Positions 9,838 to 21,500 of a DNA stretch of 64,000 nucleotides are shown here, piece after piece. Each line of letters begins with the position of its first letter. Position 1 is the stretch's first letter. The translations under genes and the position numbers were made by a program. Under the pieces are notes generated by a model. It did no database searches. It was not told the origin of the DNA and worked only from the letters and a program-made list of their open reading frames with translations. This DNA comes from Capsaspora owczarzaki ATCC 30864 (lineage: Eukaryota; Opisthokonta; Filasterea): positions 376,444-440,443 of the forward strand of contig NW_011887304.1 in NCBI RefSeq assembly GCF_000151315.2, given 5' to 3'.

Positions 9838-12639
9838 CTACTCATCGTCCTCCTCGTCGTCGTCCGATTCGGGCATCACCATGTCGTCGTCGCCAGCGTT
9901 CAGCATGGCAAAGCTGTTGGAAACCTTGGCGGGCTTGGGCGGTGCGGTGGCCTGCTGTTGCAAGAGCTGAGTGCGGGTGAGGCGAGGGCCCTGCTGGTTC
10001 TTGTCGGCAAGCTGCTGGGCGCGGGCGTTCTTGCGCTGCTCGCGAATGACTTGGCGAGGGGCAACGCCGGCAAGACCGGGCTGGAGCTCGCCGGAGACGG
10101 CCGCAGCGGGGTCGACTGGGGTGGCGAGGAGGCCTGGGGCAGCGCCAATCAGGCCTGGAGCGGCACCAATCAGGCCGGGCGCCGCGGTCGGGTCGATAGC
10201 CATGGGCACTGCGCCTTGGTGGGCAAGCGGCAAAAGACCGGCTTGGTTGTTGCGGTTTTGCATGTGTGGCGGCCGGTAGACGCCCGAGGCCGACTGGGTG
10301 GAGGACGCCGAGCCGTGCGACTGCTGCGAGCCGTGCGGCGACTGGCGCGGCAAGCCGCCAGCGCCAGTGACCATGCCAGTGTGGGAGGACGACTGGACGT
10401 GCGCCTGGATCCACGCCTGCGATGCGGGGGTGACGAGCAGGGGCTGGGGGACCCACTCGGACCACTTTTCGGCAACAATGCGACCGAGGGTTGTGGCGAG
10501 AAGGCCGCTAAAGAGACCAGCCTGGCCGTAGTCGGAGGCGTTGGCAACGGCAGTCTTGATGGCCTTGTCAACGGCAGCGGCGTCGTCAGAGCCCGCAAAT
10601 TCGGCAAGAGTCTGGGTGCCGACGGCCTGGGTTTGCAAAAAGTAGGCAAAGGCGTGGCCGTCAAACAGGCGGCTAGGAGTGGGGAACGGGGTGGACGAGT
10701 ACAAGAGCTCGTGCAAGACCATGATAGAGTAGAGGGTGGTCTGCCAGAGGCCACCGACGCGAGCAGTGAGGCGGGTCATCTGCGGGGGCAGGGACGAGGC
10801 GGCATGACCAGTGACCTGGGGCCACTCGTTGCGACGGGCGAGGCACTCGACAAGGGGGACGGCAACGCTGATGGGGAGCTGGGCGCGCTTAATCACAAAC
10901 GACAGGGCCATGGCGATGATTTGCCAGTCTGCAGGGAGCTGGGCAATCGAGGGGTGCGCCTCGGTCGCCTCGAGCAGGATGGCGAGCTTGGCGTCGTTGC
11001 TGAGCTTGGCAATCTCGGCCTGCGAGGGCACGGCCAGCTTGTCGTTGATGGAGAAAATGGGCGCAACGTCGGCACGAGCAAACTCGGCGCCAACACGCTT
11101 GTACTCGACCAACGAGTGGTTGTTAGAGGTGAACGAGGCCTGCGCCTGCTTGCCGCCGGCCAGAATGCCGAACGCGACTTGTCGGATGGACTGCGACAGG
11201 GCCCACGAGCTCTCGGCGGAATTAGTGTCCTCCAAGAGCGAGTGGCACCAGAAGAATCCATTAGAAATAACCTGCATCGTCGAGCAGGACATGTAGCTCG
11301 TGCGGAAGCGCTCGATAACCTCGGGGGACAGCGGGTAGGAAAGCGCGGGGTTGACCTTGAGCGTGGTGGTCTGGCCGACCGGGGCCGCTTGCGGGCGGTA
11401 TTGGGCGACCGACTGCTGGAGAAGCTCACGCGTGTAGATGAGGGCCTCTGCGTGTGTGCGTGCCGCGAACGGGTTGGGCGAAGCGGGCTGCGGCGGGACT
11501 GGGGCAGGCGCGGTGGGGTCGGCGTTGGGCATGGCGGGGTGGGCGACGCCGTAAACGAGGTCGCAAATGTCCTTGGCGGCAACAGCCAGGGCGAGCTCCT
11601 CGTCGGCCTTGAATTGGCCGAGGTAGGCACCGACAGCCTGGATGACGGCGTGCTGGCGCATGCCTGCGCCGCGCTGCGGGAAGGCGCGGAGCAGGTAGTT
11701 GTGGAAGGGGCGCAGGATTTCGCGGTCCATGTAGTCGTTGCCAGCAAGCGACGCAAAGAGCGGGAGGAGCGTGTGGTGCATCTTGAGCGCCTTGGAGAAC
11801 TCGCTGGACTTGAAGAGCTCGAGCACGATGCGATCCGCCTGGATGCTGATGGACGGCAGCGGGCAGTAGCCGCACGGCACGTCGCCAATCAAAAAGTCAG
11901 AGTCGTTCGAGAGCGCAATGGCGTTGTTGCGCTTGGCCATGAAGGCGACGACATCGTCGGCCTCGTTGTCGCAGTAGCGCATGTCCACCTTGAGCTCGTG
12001 CATGACGTCCGTGAAGGCGCGCACAATCATGGGCGGCAGGACCTGCTTGTCGAGCGTCTGGGAGCGAATGACGTTGCTCGCGGCCGGCGCGCCCGACGCG
12101 TTGCCGTGATGATCGTCCTCTGAGCCATCGTGCGAGGTCGCAGCGGAGGCTTGGTGAGCAGCAGCAGCAGCAGCAGCGTTCGACGACGCAGCAGCAGCCG
12201 CGTCCGAGTCTTGGCAGACGAGCTGGAGCGCAGCAGCCACGCGCTCAATCTTCTGCTGCTCGCGGGCGACAACCGTGTCGAGCTTCATGGCAGGGGTGGT
12301 GCCGTCCATGTAGACGTGGAGCATGCAGTTGGCCTTGCGGAAGCTCTCGACAAAGTGCACGACGCTCTCGCGGAACTTGGAGTAGTCGCCGCCGTACGTC
12401 CACTCGATCTGGCGGTGCAGAAAGTAGACGACTGCAAAGCCGTCCACAGAGACGTGGCGCATGCCCGCAGCAGCAGCATTGGCAGCAGCAGGTGCCTTGT
12501 TGGCGTTGCCGGCAGCAGCAGCACCAGCAGCAGCAGCCGGTTGCGTGGCGCCACGCGATGGCTGGACAAAGTGCAGCTGGACAGTCTCCCACAGCTCCTT
12601 GTGAGCAGCCACGTACGTAGTCAGACCGAAGACGCCCAT
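9838..12639 (-). CDS. Asteroid/FAM120-like PIN (XPG-fold) domain protein
   Basis: Single exon, 933 residues, starting at MGVFGLTTYV, the typical start of XPG-N/Asteroid proteins. The fold continues with a VSVDGFAVVYFLH strand, a VYMDGTTPAMK motif, the acidic pair in DNEADDVVAF, and SNDSDFLIGDVPCGYCPL, which closely matches the ASTE1/Asteroid pattern. Several carboxylates of the nuclease centre are therefore present. A long alpha-helical middle follows. The C-terminus is disordered and probably binds RNA or partners: a GVYRPPHMQ motif, three copies of an AAPGLIG-like repeat, an NSFAMLNAG motif and an acidic end. Family knowledge: Asteroid homologues are poorly characterised; FAM120A is an RNA-binding scaffold. 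Whether this one cuts nucleic acid is unknown. An Ala/Asn-rich insertion near residues 35-60 splits the N-terminal domain. Confidence 0.8.
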   Translation of the reverse strand: MGVFGLTTYVAAHKELWETVQLHFVQPSRGATQPAAAAGAAAAGNANKAPAAANAAAAGMRHVSVDGFAVVYFLHRQIEWTYGGDYSKFRESVVHFVESFRKANCMLHVYMDGTTPAMKLDTVVAREQQKIERVAAALQLVCQDSDAAAAASSNAAAAAAAHQASAATSHDGSEDDHHGNASGAPAASNVIRSQTLDKQVLPPMIVRAFTDVMHELKVDMRYCDNEADDVVAFMAKRNNAIALSNDSDFLIGDVPCGYCPLPSISIQADRIVLELFKSSEFSKALKMHHTLLPLFASLAGNDYMDREILRPFHNYLLRAFPQRGAGMRQHAVIQAVGAYLGQFKADEELALAVAAKDICDLVYGVAHPAMPNADPTAPAPVPPQPASPNPFAARTHAEALIYTRELLQQSVAQYRPQAAPVGQTTTLKVNPALSYPLSPEVIERFRTSYMSCSTMQVISNGFFWCHSLLEDTNSAESSWALSQSIRQVAFGILAGGKQAQASFTSNNHSLVEYKRVGAEFARADVAPIFSINDKLAVPSQAEIAKLSNDAKLAILLEATEAHPSIAQLPADWQIIAMALSFVIKRAQLPISVAVPLVECLARRNEWPQVTGHAASSLPPQMTRLTARVGGLWQTTLYSIMVLHELLYSSTPFPTPSRLFDGHAFAYFLQTQAVGTQTLAEFAGSDDAAAVDKAIKTAVANASDYGQAGLFSGLLATTLGRIVAEKWSEWVPQPLLVTPASQAWIQAHVQSSSHTGMVTGAGGLPRQSPHGSQQSHGSASSTQSASGVYRPPHMQNRNNQAGLLPLAHQGAVPMAIDPTAAPGLIGAAPGLIGAAPGLLATPVDPAAAVSGELQPGLAGVAPRQVIREQRKNARAQQLADKNQQGPRLTRTQLLQQQATAPPKPAKVSNSFAMLNAGDDDMVMPESDDDEEDDE

Positions 12640-13592
12640 TGTGAGTTCGCTTGTTTGCTGGCGGGGTTTGTTGGGAAGAAGTTGGAAGGGAAGAAAAAAA
12701 AAAAAACAATGAGCTCGGTTTCGATTAGGAATTACTAGGGAGTCGAACTCGGCGGGTGAGTGAGGATCCTATGATTGTGTGTTTTAAGCGCAACAAAAAC
12801 TGCATGGTTTTTCTATCGTCCACGTGGATTTTGGATTTTTATTTATTTTTATTTTATTGATTTTTTTTTTTAATACATTGGATTTCCATTGCGTAACGAA
12901 CGAGAGACAAGGAAACGTAGGCTTACCGATGGTGTATTAGTGAGTGGAGAGTAATAGGAAAACGAATCGAGAGTATTTCCAAGCAGATCAGAACGCCAGT
13001 CAACAGACAAGCGACCAGATCAGAAGAGAGAGAATAGGAACAACAATTCAGGTCAAGTTGGACATTTATTTCGCTCTTGTCTGAGAATTGTCGAGTTGTT
13101 TTTCCGATTTTGCGCTGTTTCAGAGCTCAAACACTGGCGTTTTCGGTTTCTCGCTCTTTCTCGGTCTGTCCGCGCAGACGGAAATCTGTCAAGCTGAATA
13201 CTGCTGTACACGAAGTACAGCGTCGACTATTTGAACGAGCGGTTGCTCAGGAACCTGGCTGGGAAGGCTGGACATTGCAACTGAGAGCGGGTTTTCGTTC
13301 TGCGCTCTCTCTCTCTCTCTCTCCATCTCTCTCTCTCTCGCGAGGCTTTCGGATTGAATGGGGAAACATCGCAATACATCACAGGAGCTTTGAAAGTAGT
13401 TCTTTCGCGATGCGGGAGGACTCTGACACGGTGAGGAGTGCTTGATGCGGCTGTTGGAAATTCACCATCTCTTGTCAATCTTGTCAATAGTTTCTCAGCA
13501 ATTCGAAATTCCCCCCCCACACCTTCTATTGTCTGAGAATTTCAAGAATTATTCTCACTCTCAGTTTTATTTTTTTTTCTTCCATTTGCGAA
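12640..13592. promoter_or_regulatory. Divergent intergenic region
   Basis: About 950 bases between the divergent starts of the Asteroid-like and CDV3-like genes, so it should hold both promoters and their 5' UTRs. It contains A/T runs and a CT microsatellite near 13308-13340. I see no coding exon and no core-promoter motif I would defend. Confidence 0.5.
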
Positions 13593-15214
13593 ATGAGTGA
13601 GGCAACATTGGACGACATCTTTGCACGCCGTGACAAGAGCAAGAACAAGCGGAGAGCGGTCGGCGCCACTGCGACTGCAGCAGGCCCCGCCGGCGCGTCC
13701 CAGCAACAGCCAGCAACAGCAGCAGCAGCTCCCACAGCATCATCAACACAAGCATCAGTATCCACATCCACAGCAGCAGCAGCATCAGCATCATCATCAC
13801 AACAGACTTCCGCACAGCCAGCCAGCCCAATAGCGCAGGAGCTCCTCCCCACCGCCACCCTGTGCGTTTCGACCTTCATCCCCCCCCCCTTTGCATTGTC
13901 CTTCTCCTCCTTCTTCTTCATCATCCCCTTCCATCTCCCTCCATCCCGGTCTGGCCCAACGCAAGACGCTCTGTTTCCCAGATCTCTTTTTTTTTTTTTT
14001 TTTTTTTTTCTCTTTCTCCGTCCTGTCGCTTCGCTGCTCTTTCTTCGTTCCGTCCGCTCTTGCACCAGTCACTCTTCAACTCTGCTTCTCAATGGGTTGT
14101 TGTGACGTGTCGATCGTCGTCGCGTTTCATTCGAGCATCTTTTTGTTTGACTGTTTGACTGTTTGTTTGCCAATGGAACGAGAAGCAAAAGCCTCGTGTA
14201 GTTTTTTTTTTTTTTTTCTATTGGATTTGCATTGGATTGACTTTTTCTCTTGTTGAGCTTTCTCTTGTTGAGCTTTTCTATTGTCGAGCTTTTCGATGGA
14301 GACGAAACTGTTCACATTGCTTGAGGGCTGCGATTGCAATACATCCGACACTTTTCGACCACTTTCTGCGAATGATTGCGAAATGCTCACATTGCATTCG
14401 AAATGATTTTGGTAGGCTCAGCGACAGTGACTGGTTGGACCCCACTCGCGACGCCAAGCCACGCCTGGCTGTTGCTGGCATCCGTGTCAAGACATTCAAT
14501 GCGTGAGTTTCGTCGTTGGAGGTTGTTTTTGAGTGAGCGCCATTTGCTCAAGCTCCGTTTGTGCTCCTCTTGTTTCAACCCCATGCAGCGATCCATTCGC
14601 CACTACGCCTTCCCCGGCACCCGAAACTCCCGAGTTGGATGACTCTGTCTTGTCCTCCAAGGAGGAGAGCAAGCCTGCACAGGCCGGTAGGTTGACAATC
14701 GAGCATTTTGGAAACCTTGTCGGAAAAAGTATTCGCACTGATACTCATGCACAATTCCGCTACTACTCTTCTCTGACATCATTAGCTGATGCCGTCTGGG
14801 CGAGCGCAAAGCCTGCGCAGGCTGGTAAGACCACTTGTGCTTTGCTTTATTTGTGTTTTTGTGTTTGTTTGTTTTTTTTTTTTTTGTTTTTTTTTTTTTT
14901 TGTCTAACTTTTCTCTGCCGCTGCTCGTTTTTTCTGATGCAGCTGACTCGAAGATTTCCACTTGGGCCTTCCCTTCTCTTGCATCCACTGGTCATGCTCA
15001 ACAAAAGTGAGTTCCGGATTCTGTGTCAGGTCGGAATGCGTTTTTGTCCAAACCAGTTGCTCACTCTTGGCTCGCCTCTTCGTTTGACAGTATGCCCGGC
15101 TACAAGGGCTTTGAGCAGGTTGCTGCCGGCAAGGGCTACCGCGGTGACATTTCTGGCACTGCCAAGAAGGAGGAGCTCAAGGTTGTCAACAAATTCTCTG
15201 CCCTCGGCCATTAA
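13593..15214 (+). CDS. CDV3-like protein
   Basis: Six exons: 13593-13861, 14428-14502, 14589-14686, 14786-14824, 14943-15006, 15091-15214, giving 222 residues. All junctions are GT-AG and in phase. The N-terminus MSEATLDDIFARRDKSKNK matches the CDV3 start (LDNFFAKRDKKKK). A DWL...GIRVKTFNA segment corresponds to the conserved YSGLRVQAM region, STWAFPSL to the FPSL motif, and the end NKFSALGH to the CDV3 tail. Residues 30-85 are low-complexity Ala/Ser/Gln. CDV3 is a small, mostly disordered protein of poorly known role, linked to proliferation and translation. Exon 4 (39 nt) repeats the KPAQA coding end of exon 3 and looks like a small exon duplication. The ATG is the first in frame, after a T-rich leader. 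Confidence 0.8.
13987..14009. repeat. T23 homopolymer in CDV3-like intron 1
   Basis: An uninterrupted run of 23 T within the intron between exons 1 and 2 of the CDV3-like gene. Confidence 0.9.
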
Positions 15215-15627
15215 GAATTTTTGTTTTTGTACACACACGCAAGCGAGTGTGGAAATCGCTCTAGCGCCGGTGCAGTTTCTATCGGTATCGCTATGTCCGT
15301 GCTAAGAAGCTCTCGTTTCGATCGTTCTTTGCTTCCAAAATGCGTGCTGTACACCTGGTGTTCCCCTCTTTCCCTCCCAATTTTTTTGCCAATGATCAAC
15401 GTCCCCCTTTTGGTTTGTTTTGTTCCATTTCGTGTGTGCTTGTCCTTCTGTCCTTGTTGTTTCAAAAAAAAAAAACGAACGATTTTCCCAACTTTGTTGT
15501 TTTCCTTCCATTGTTCACCACTTTGTATTGCTGCTCTCTTAGTTCTTTTATGACTTTTTGCTGATTCGACCTTCGCTCTTTCCTCTTTTTTGTTCTTTTC
15601 TTTTTTTTTTTTTTTCTCTTCGACACA
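15215..15627. other. Intergenic, tandem genes
   Basis: About 410 T-rich bases after the CDV3-like stop and before the short first exon of the next gene. It should hold the 3' UTR and the next promoter. I see no coding sequence. Confidence 0.5.
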
Positions 15628-16491
15628 ATGTCGACTTCTTCTTCAATGGTAAAACGCAATGCACACAACAACAATAATCGACCCAGCCAACATCATTGAC
15701 CTTTTTTTTTTTTTTTTTTTTTTTTCCTTTTGCCTCTGATCCTTCCATCGCTGATCTTCCATCGCCCTCCTTCCCAGCCCTCCTCCTCGTCTCTCTCTCT
15801 CTCTTTCATACCTTCCCCCTTTCCTTCCTCTTCGCCCGTCGTCTTGATTTGTCGCTCGTTCGTTTTTGTGTCTCAAACGATCAGATCTCGTTTTTTTTTT
15901 CTTTCTTTCTTTCTTTCTTCTCGTTTGTTCAAGTGACTCACTTTGGACTGTGCATCTGCGTTGCGCTGTAATAATGATGATCATTGTCATCACTCTTGTT
16001 GCTTGATTCGACAATCGGATGAACAGACGGCAGCTGCAAAGCCAGCAGCGAAACGCAACGTGCAGCGACGACGCAGGCAGCATGCAGACGACGCCAATGC
16101 TACTGCTGCTGGTACTACTGGTACTGGAGCGCAGCAGACCTCAAGCAAGAACAACAAGAAGAGGACGCTGGCAAACGATGACGAAGACGAAGACGAAGAC
16201 GACGACAACGACGACGAAGAGGACGAGAACGACGAGGAGGAAGAGCCAAAGCAACAAGGACAAGAGCAGGACAGCGTTGGCGACTGGGCAAACAGCCGCG
16301 ATGACAATGACAACGAAGATGATGGCGCAGCATCGGACAGCAAGGACAAGAGCGGAAGTGAGCATGGGGTGGACGACGGGGCGGCCCGGCAGTCCTCGCG
16401 TGCAGATCGCCTCGCCAAAATGGATTCGACTTGGGCGCACGACATGTTTGATCGACAGGGCACGAGCGGTGGCAGTGGTGCACGGTCATCC

Positions 16492-16523
<32 letters not shown>

Positions 16524-18165
16524 GAACGGTCGACGAAGCAACAGAGGCGAGCCGCGTCCACCCCGCGCTGCCGCAGCACCAGCATCAACGACTGAAGCAT
16601 CAACTACTGAAGCAACGCCATCAGCCAGGTCCAACGGAAACCGTCAGCGCGCGTCAAAGCCTCGCCAACCATCGGAGGGCCGACGACAACAGCCAGCATC
16701 AACCGCTACTCCCAGCCCTTCACCAGCAGCGGCGTCCAACAACAGCAACAACAAGGACGCAAATGAGTCGCCCGCGTCAAACCCTACCCCTACTACGCCC
16801 TCGACAGATGCGGGAGAGGTCGTGGTAGAAGCGCGCTTGCGTGCGCCCTTGCAAAAGCCCGTGCGTGAAGGTCGACAGGCATACCAACCACCTTCGCGCC
16901 GCGGCTTGACCCCAGAAGAGCTGCAGGCGCGTCACGCCCAACAGACTGCGGCGGGCGCCATCCCTACTGCAGCATCGTCAGAAGTGACCGAGCCCTCGAA
17001 AGCGGATGCAGCTGGTGCTGGTGCTGGTGGGGAAACGCAATCCAAGTCGCAACCGCGCTCCAAATCAGACAAGCCTCGCGGCAACCGTCAAGTACCAGCT
17101 CCCTCATCAGTTGCCGCCTCTGCAGCTCCCTCGACGAATGCTGCTGCCACCACCACCGCCACCGCAAAGCCTCGACAACAGCCGCACAAGCAACAGCAGG
17201 CTGCTTCTTCAACGGCGGCCGCCAAGCGAGGAGACCAATCTTCGTCAAACGCTCGTGGCAAAGCTTCGTCAAAGGTGTTGACCCCGACTGCTGCTCCATT
17301 CGTCCCGTCTACCGTCATCTCGCACCAGCACGATACATACTCCTCCCCTAGCTCGACCGCTGCTCTGCCTTCCAGCAAGGACGCTCCGGCCAGCGATGTT
17401 CGCTCAGTCCCTGCACCGCGTGCCAAGGCGACGCCAACTGTGCCCCAGGGTCAGCAACATACAGCACCTTTCGCTCAGCCTCCACAAGGACAGTCGCCGC
17501 AGCAGCAAGCGCAGCATCAGCAAACACAGCAACATCCCCAGCTGCTACCACAAATGCTGCCTTCGCCCCAGCTGCTTCCCAACGGCCAGCTGCCCATTCC
17601 CCAGCTCCAGTCACTTCTGCCCATGACGCCGGAAGACATCCAGCGTCAGTTTGAACGGATTGCGCTTGGCGGCGCTGGTGCAGCCCCCGGTCGTGGCGGC
17701 CCTTCGCAGTCGTTCGTCCCCGAACCATTCTACCCGTTCGTCCCGCCATTCTCGCACTATCCAGTCATGTACCAGCCAATGATCGACCAGTATGGCCAGG
17801 TGATGGGCGCTCCCCCGAACGCCATCCCGACCTCGCCGCAGATTGCGGGCGGCTCGCCAGTTCGCCATCGCGGTGGTGTTGGCTCGCCCGTGCATCAACA
17901 AGCGCCATTCCTTGGCGGAGGCGCAGGTCCTGTCGGAAGTGGATTTGATGCCAACCCCGGCTCGTACGTCTACTACCCAGACCCGTATTACCAAATGATG
18001 ATGGACCACCAGCAGCCCCGAGCGCAGTCGCCCCAACATCGTTTCGTTCCGCCGCCCATGGCTGCCGCGCGCGGATCTGCAGCCCTCAAAATTCAACCAC
18101 CCACCGAGCAACACCTAGCTCGCAGTCGCTCACAGCCCTCTTCACAGCCGCCAACGTCACAATAA
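15628..18165 (+). CDS. Low-complexity protein with possible Btz (CASC3/MLN51-like) motif
   Basis: Two exons are proposed: 15628-15648 (MSTSSSM, then GTAAAA) and 16027-18165 (after GAACAG), both phase 0, giving 719 residues. The second exon is secure. The first is chosen because it removes an unlikely Cys/His-rich leader and follows a typical short-first-exon pattern. Features in order: Arg-rich patch, long Asp/Glu tract, a TWAHDMFDRQ motif, Ser/Thr/Ala/Gln-rich disorder, a QAYQPPSRRG motif, Gln/Pro-rich stretches, Pro/Tyr-rich segments (FYPFVPPFSHYPVM, YVYYPDPYYQ) and a KIQPPTE motif near the end. The W-HD-F pattern after an acidic region resembles the second half of the SELOR/Btz segment of the exon-junction protein CASC3, and the Pro/Tyr-rich tail is also CASC3-like. 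The first half of SELOR is not seen. Function is therefore tentative. Confidence 0.45.
15702..15725. repeat. T24 homopolymer in an intron
   Basis: An uninterrupted run of 24 T within the proposed intron 15649-16026 of the Btz-like gene, followed by a long pyrimidine-rich stretch. Confidence 0.9.
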
Positions 18166-18515
18166 CGCACTGAAACATCGGAGGATTGCTTTTTTTTTTT
18201 TTTGGTTGTTTCGTTTCCTCTTCTCCCTCGCTACCAGTATGACGTGTTCCTGAGCTGTTTCGGTTTCATTCGTTCAGTTGGCATCCGTGTGGCATCCGTG
18301 TGAAGAAGCGTGAATGTTGCGGATTGTGTTTTGTGAAAAAGCCATCGCTGTTGTGGGTCAACTCAGAGTGTTTAAAAAATCGTTTATCGTGGCCACGTAG
18401 AGTCTCACAAAATCAACCAAAAAAACAGCATGGGTCAAATGATCAGATGGATTTGATAATTCAACGAGGGAATAAGTTAGAACGAGTGTGCATAGCGAAA
18501 AAAAAGTCGTGAACG
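18166..18515. other. Convergent 3' intergenic region
   Basis: About 350 bases between the stops of the Btz-like (+) and TUL1-like (-) genes, holding both 3' UTRs. I see no gene. Confidence 0.5.
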
Positions 18516-21500
18516 TCAATCGTCCCACGCAGCGGCTCGAGACGTGTCCGGCACAAGATGCTGACGGCAAGTGGGACATTGCATTTTGACGTCCATCCAC
18601 TGTGTATGTCGAGGTCAAAGAGAGCAAAGAGAACAAGCAAAAGTCTCGGGTCAACAACCAAGAGCAACAACAAAAACCCGAAACCAGACCAGAAGAGTTG
18701 ACCCACCCGTTGCAAACAGTCGGTATGGAAGATGTGCGAACACGGAGTAATCATGTAGCCACGGCGCGTGTAGGGAATTTCGTTCATGCAGACCACGCAA
18801 TCGGTGCGAGCCGTTTCGGGATCGTACCCCGTGAGAGACGTGAAGACAACTTTTCGGTAGTAGTCATACTCTTTGGGTAGAAACTGGATGTGGAGATGAA
18901 TCACAAAGTGAGCTTCTTCAAGCAATTCAAAAAACAATTCAAAGCACTTGCGACATACCAGGGCAGGAATGAAAAACCGCGATCCGAGCATGTCTTGAAG
19001 CAAGAGCACGACCACTTGAAGAGCCACCCAGCCAACGAGCATGGCAGCGTAAGGAACATCAGGAGCGTTTACCACGTTAAACGGGCAGGCAAAAAAATCT
19101 GACGAGGCCAAACCAAAAAAAAAAAAATGAGCATCAGAAAGTCAAAACCGAACAAAGACATGCCAAAACTGCTCGAGTCTCAAACTTACACAAAGGTGCG
19201 ATGAGCCGAGTGCATGAGATGCCAATCGTGTACTTGCTGCAAAGGTGCACACATAAAGCGATCACGAAAATTGAGCAACAAGCCAACTGGTGCATCACAT
19301 CAAACACGCTACAAAAAGCCTTACTGATTCAGGCCGCCGTTCGTGCCGCGAACAGAGTTGTGCGCAATTTGAGGCACCCAGAACGAGAAGGCCACGAAAA
19401 GGAGGAGCTTGATGTGGCTCAACCAAGAATAGCCCACAAATATGCCAATCAGCAATGCCAGATCTGATTCCCAAGTCAGACATTGGAAAGTGAGCAGCCA
19501 GCAGATTCGCAGAGGACACAAACACCTTCACAAGACGAATCGTATGCATACACATGCGCGTGTAAAACATGGACACCTCTCTTCGAATTGTTTCGATCGA
19601 ATTGTCGGCGTTCGGATCGAGCTCGCGTCGCGAGCGCCAGAGCAGAATTAAATAGCGGGTCTCAAACAACGAGAATACGATGAATTTGACAAGGGCGGCG
19701 ACTCCAAGCACTGGCAACAGTTGTCCTGTGAAGAAGGGGGGAAATTCAGCATGAATGCAGTCGCCCCGCCCCCTCAATTAGAATCGCGTCAAGCCTCCGC
19801 CAAATTCACCGAAATGCAAAAACATAACACCTCTTACGAAAGAGCGCGCCGACCGTCAAATAGGCCAGAATCATGTAATTGTCCATGATGGTTTGGGCGC
19901 CGATGGTCAGCAGCGACACTTTGGCAGCTGCTGAAGGAGTGTGCGACCGCTTGATTTGCTGCGTGATAAAGTAAATCTCCAGCAAGGTGAGAAGCACGAG
20001 CACGGTAAGGTAGTTGGTGGCTTGGTCGAGATAGAACTGAACGTGGATGGTCTCGGCGACCGCGTCAATAACACGCCGTTGAAATGGCGCCCGCGCAACC
20101 AAATGCCCTTCCAATCGAATGAATGGAGCATTCAGGTCGTCCAAATCGTGCGTGAGCTCCAAGCGAGCCAGGTCGTTGTCCTTGATGATGTCGTCTTTCA
20201 CCAAGACCTCCGTCCGGAACTTGTCGTCGCCGTCATTGTCTGCTGCTTGAGCGAGGCGCCGGCTGCCAGCGCGTCGAGGTTGCTCCTCATCAAGTACGCC
20301 ATTGTTATCCGAATCCAGCGCTGCACTGCCCGCTTTTACAAGCCCGCCAGACATTTGCTTGGATGGACGGCTTGATGCCTCGAGATTCGGGCTGGCCATT
20401 GGCAGCAGCGAATCAGTGGGCCCAACGGAAAAGTTTGTCTCGTTGGCCGTCAAGGCGAAATAGGCACGGAAGGTGCATGCCGCACTCTCCGTGGCAGCCT
20501 TCTTGGAATCTGGCTCATCGCTCACAGACGGCGGAGACGTGGCCGTAGCAGGCTCGCGGATGATGCTCGCAGCTCGAGCTTGCGCAACAATCTCCAGCAT
20601 GGCACGGTGGACGTGCCGCTCGAGCCGAGGAAACGACGCCACAAGCGGAGATGCTCCAGTCTCAGATTCGGGCAAGGATAGCATCAGCAGAGCCGACACA
20701 ATCATGCTTTTCAGCTCCACAACGTCATCCAACGTGAACATGAACTCTGGCGAGCCGAGCAGCGCGACGAGCAGCTGGTGGTGTGGGAGATGCACACCAA
20801 AGAGCGAGTACCGCGCGCCAGCGTCGGTGAGATACATGCCATCTCGCAAGCGTGCGGAGCCAATCACAACGTGCATGTCAGGCGTGGAAGTGGCGTACGT
20901 GTGCAAATGAAACAGCATCGCGCCCGAGTACCCTGCAAACCCCAGCACCTGTCGGGAGGATGCCAAGAGGGGCATTTGCCACTGTCCCTTAAACAGTCCC
21001 GTCACATTCACCGGCGGAGGCCTCACGTGCTCGAGCATCTCGACAGTCAAGTTTGTCTACAAGAGTGACCAATGGTAAGTCAAAATTCTCCATCACGTCC
21101 GCCCCAACATGCGCCATTGCTGGAACATAGCATTCTACGACGTACTTTTCGCAGCCGTGGGAGCAAGCGAGTCAAGACATCCGCGTCGCTTGCAGCTTGT
21201 ACGTCGGCGAGGCTGAGCTCGTTCGATGCCAATGGCTCGTCCGTCGTCCGATTCAACGAGCCCGCCAGCGGAGCCGTCGTCTCTGGATTGATCTTGTCTT
21301 GTACACTTGCATTGCGTGACGCATGATCAGCACCATTGCTGGGCTGCGACTTGGTCGCGTCATCAAGAACTGTCAAAGCGAGCTCGAGTCCGACCGACGT
21401 CCGAGCAACGCGGTCCACGGCGGCCTGTGCGTCTGCAGACTGCTGCTTATTGATCACAGAGCCATCCGGCGATGCGGCGCGGCAGCCCACAGCGAGCAGC

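Noticed and set aside
9766-12123. A 785-codon open stretch on the plus strand opposite the Asteroid-like gene
   Set aside because: A shadow of GC-rich third positions; its residues show no domain while the minus strand reads a clear PIN protein.
15943-16026. An in-frame start MDCASALRC for the Btz-like protein
   Set aside because: The Cys/His-rich leader fits intron sequence; a phase-0 acceptor at 16026 and a short upstream exon with a donor explain it better.
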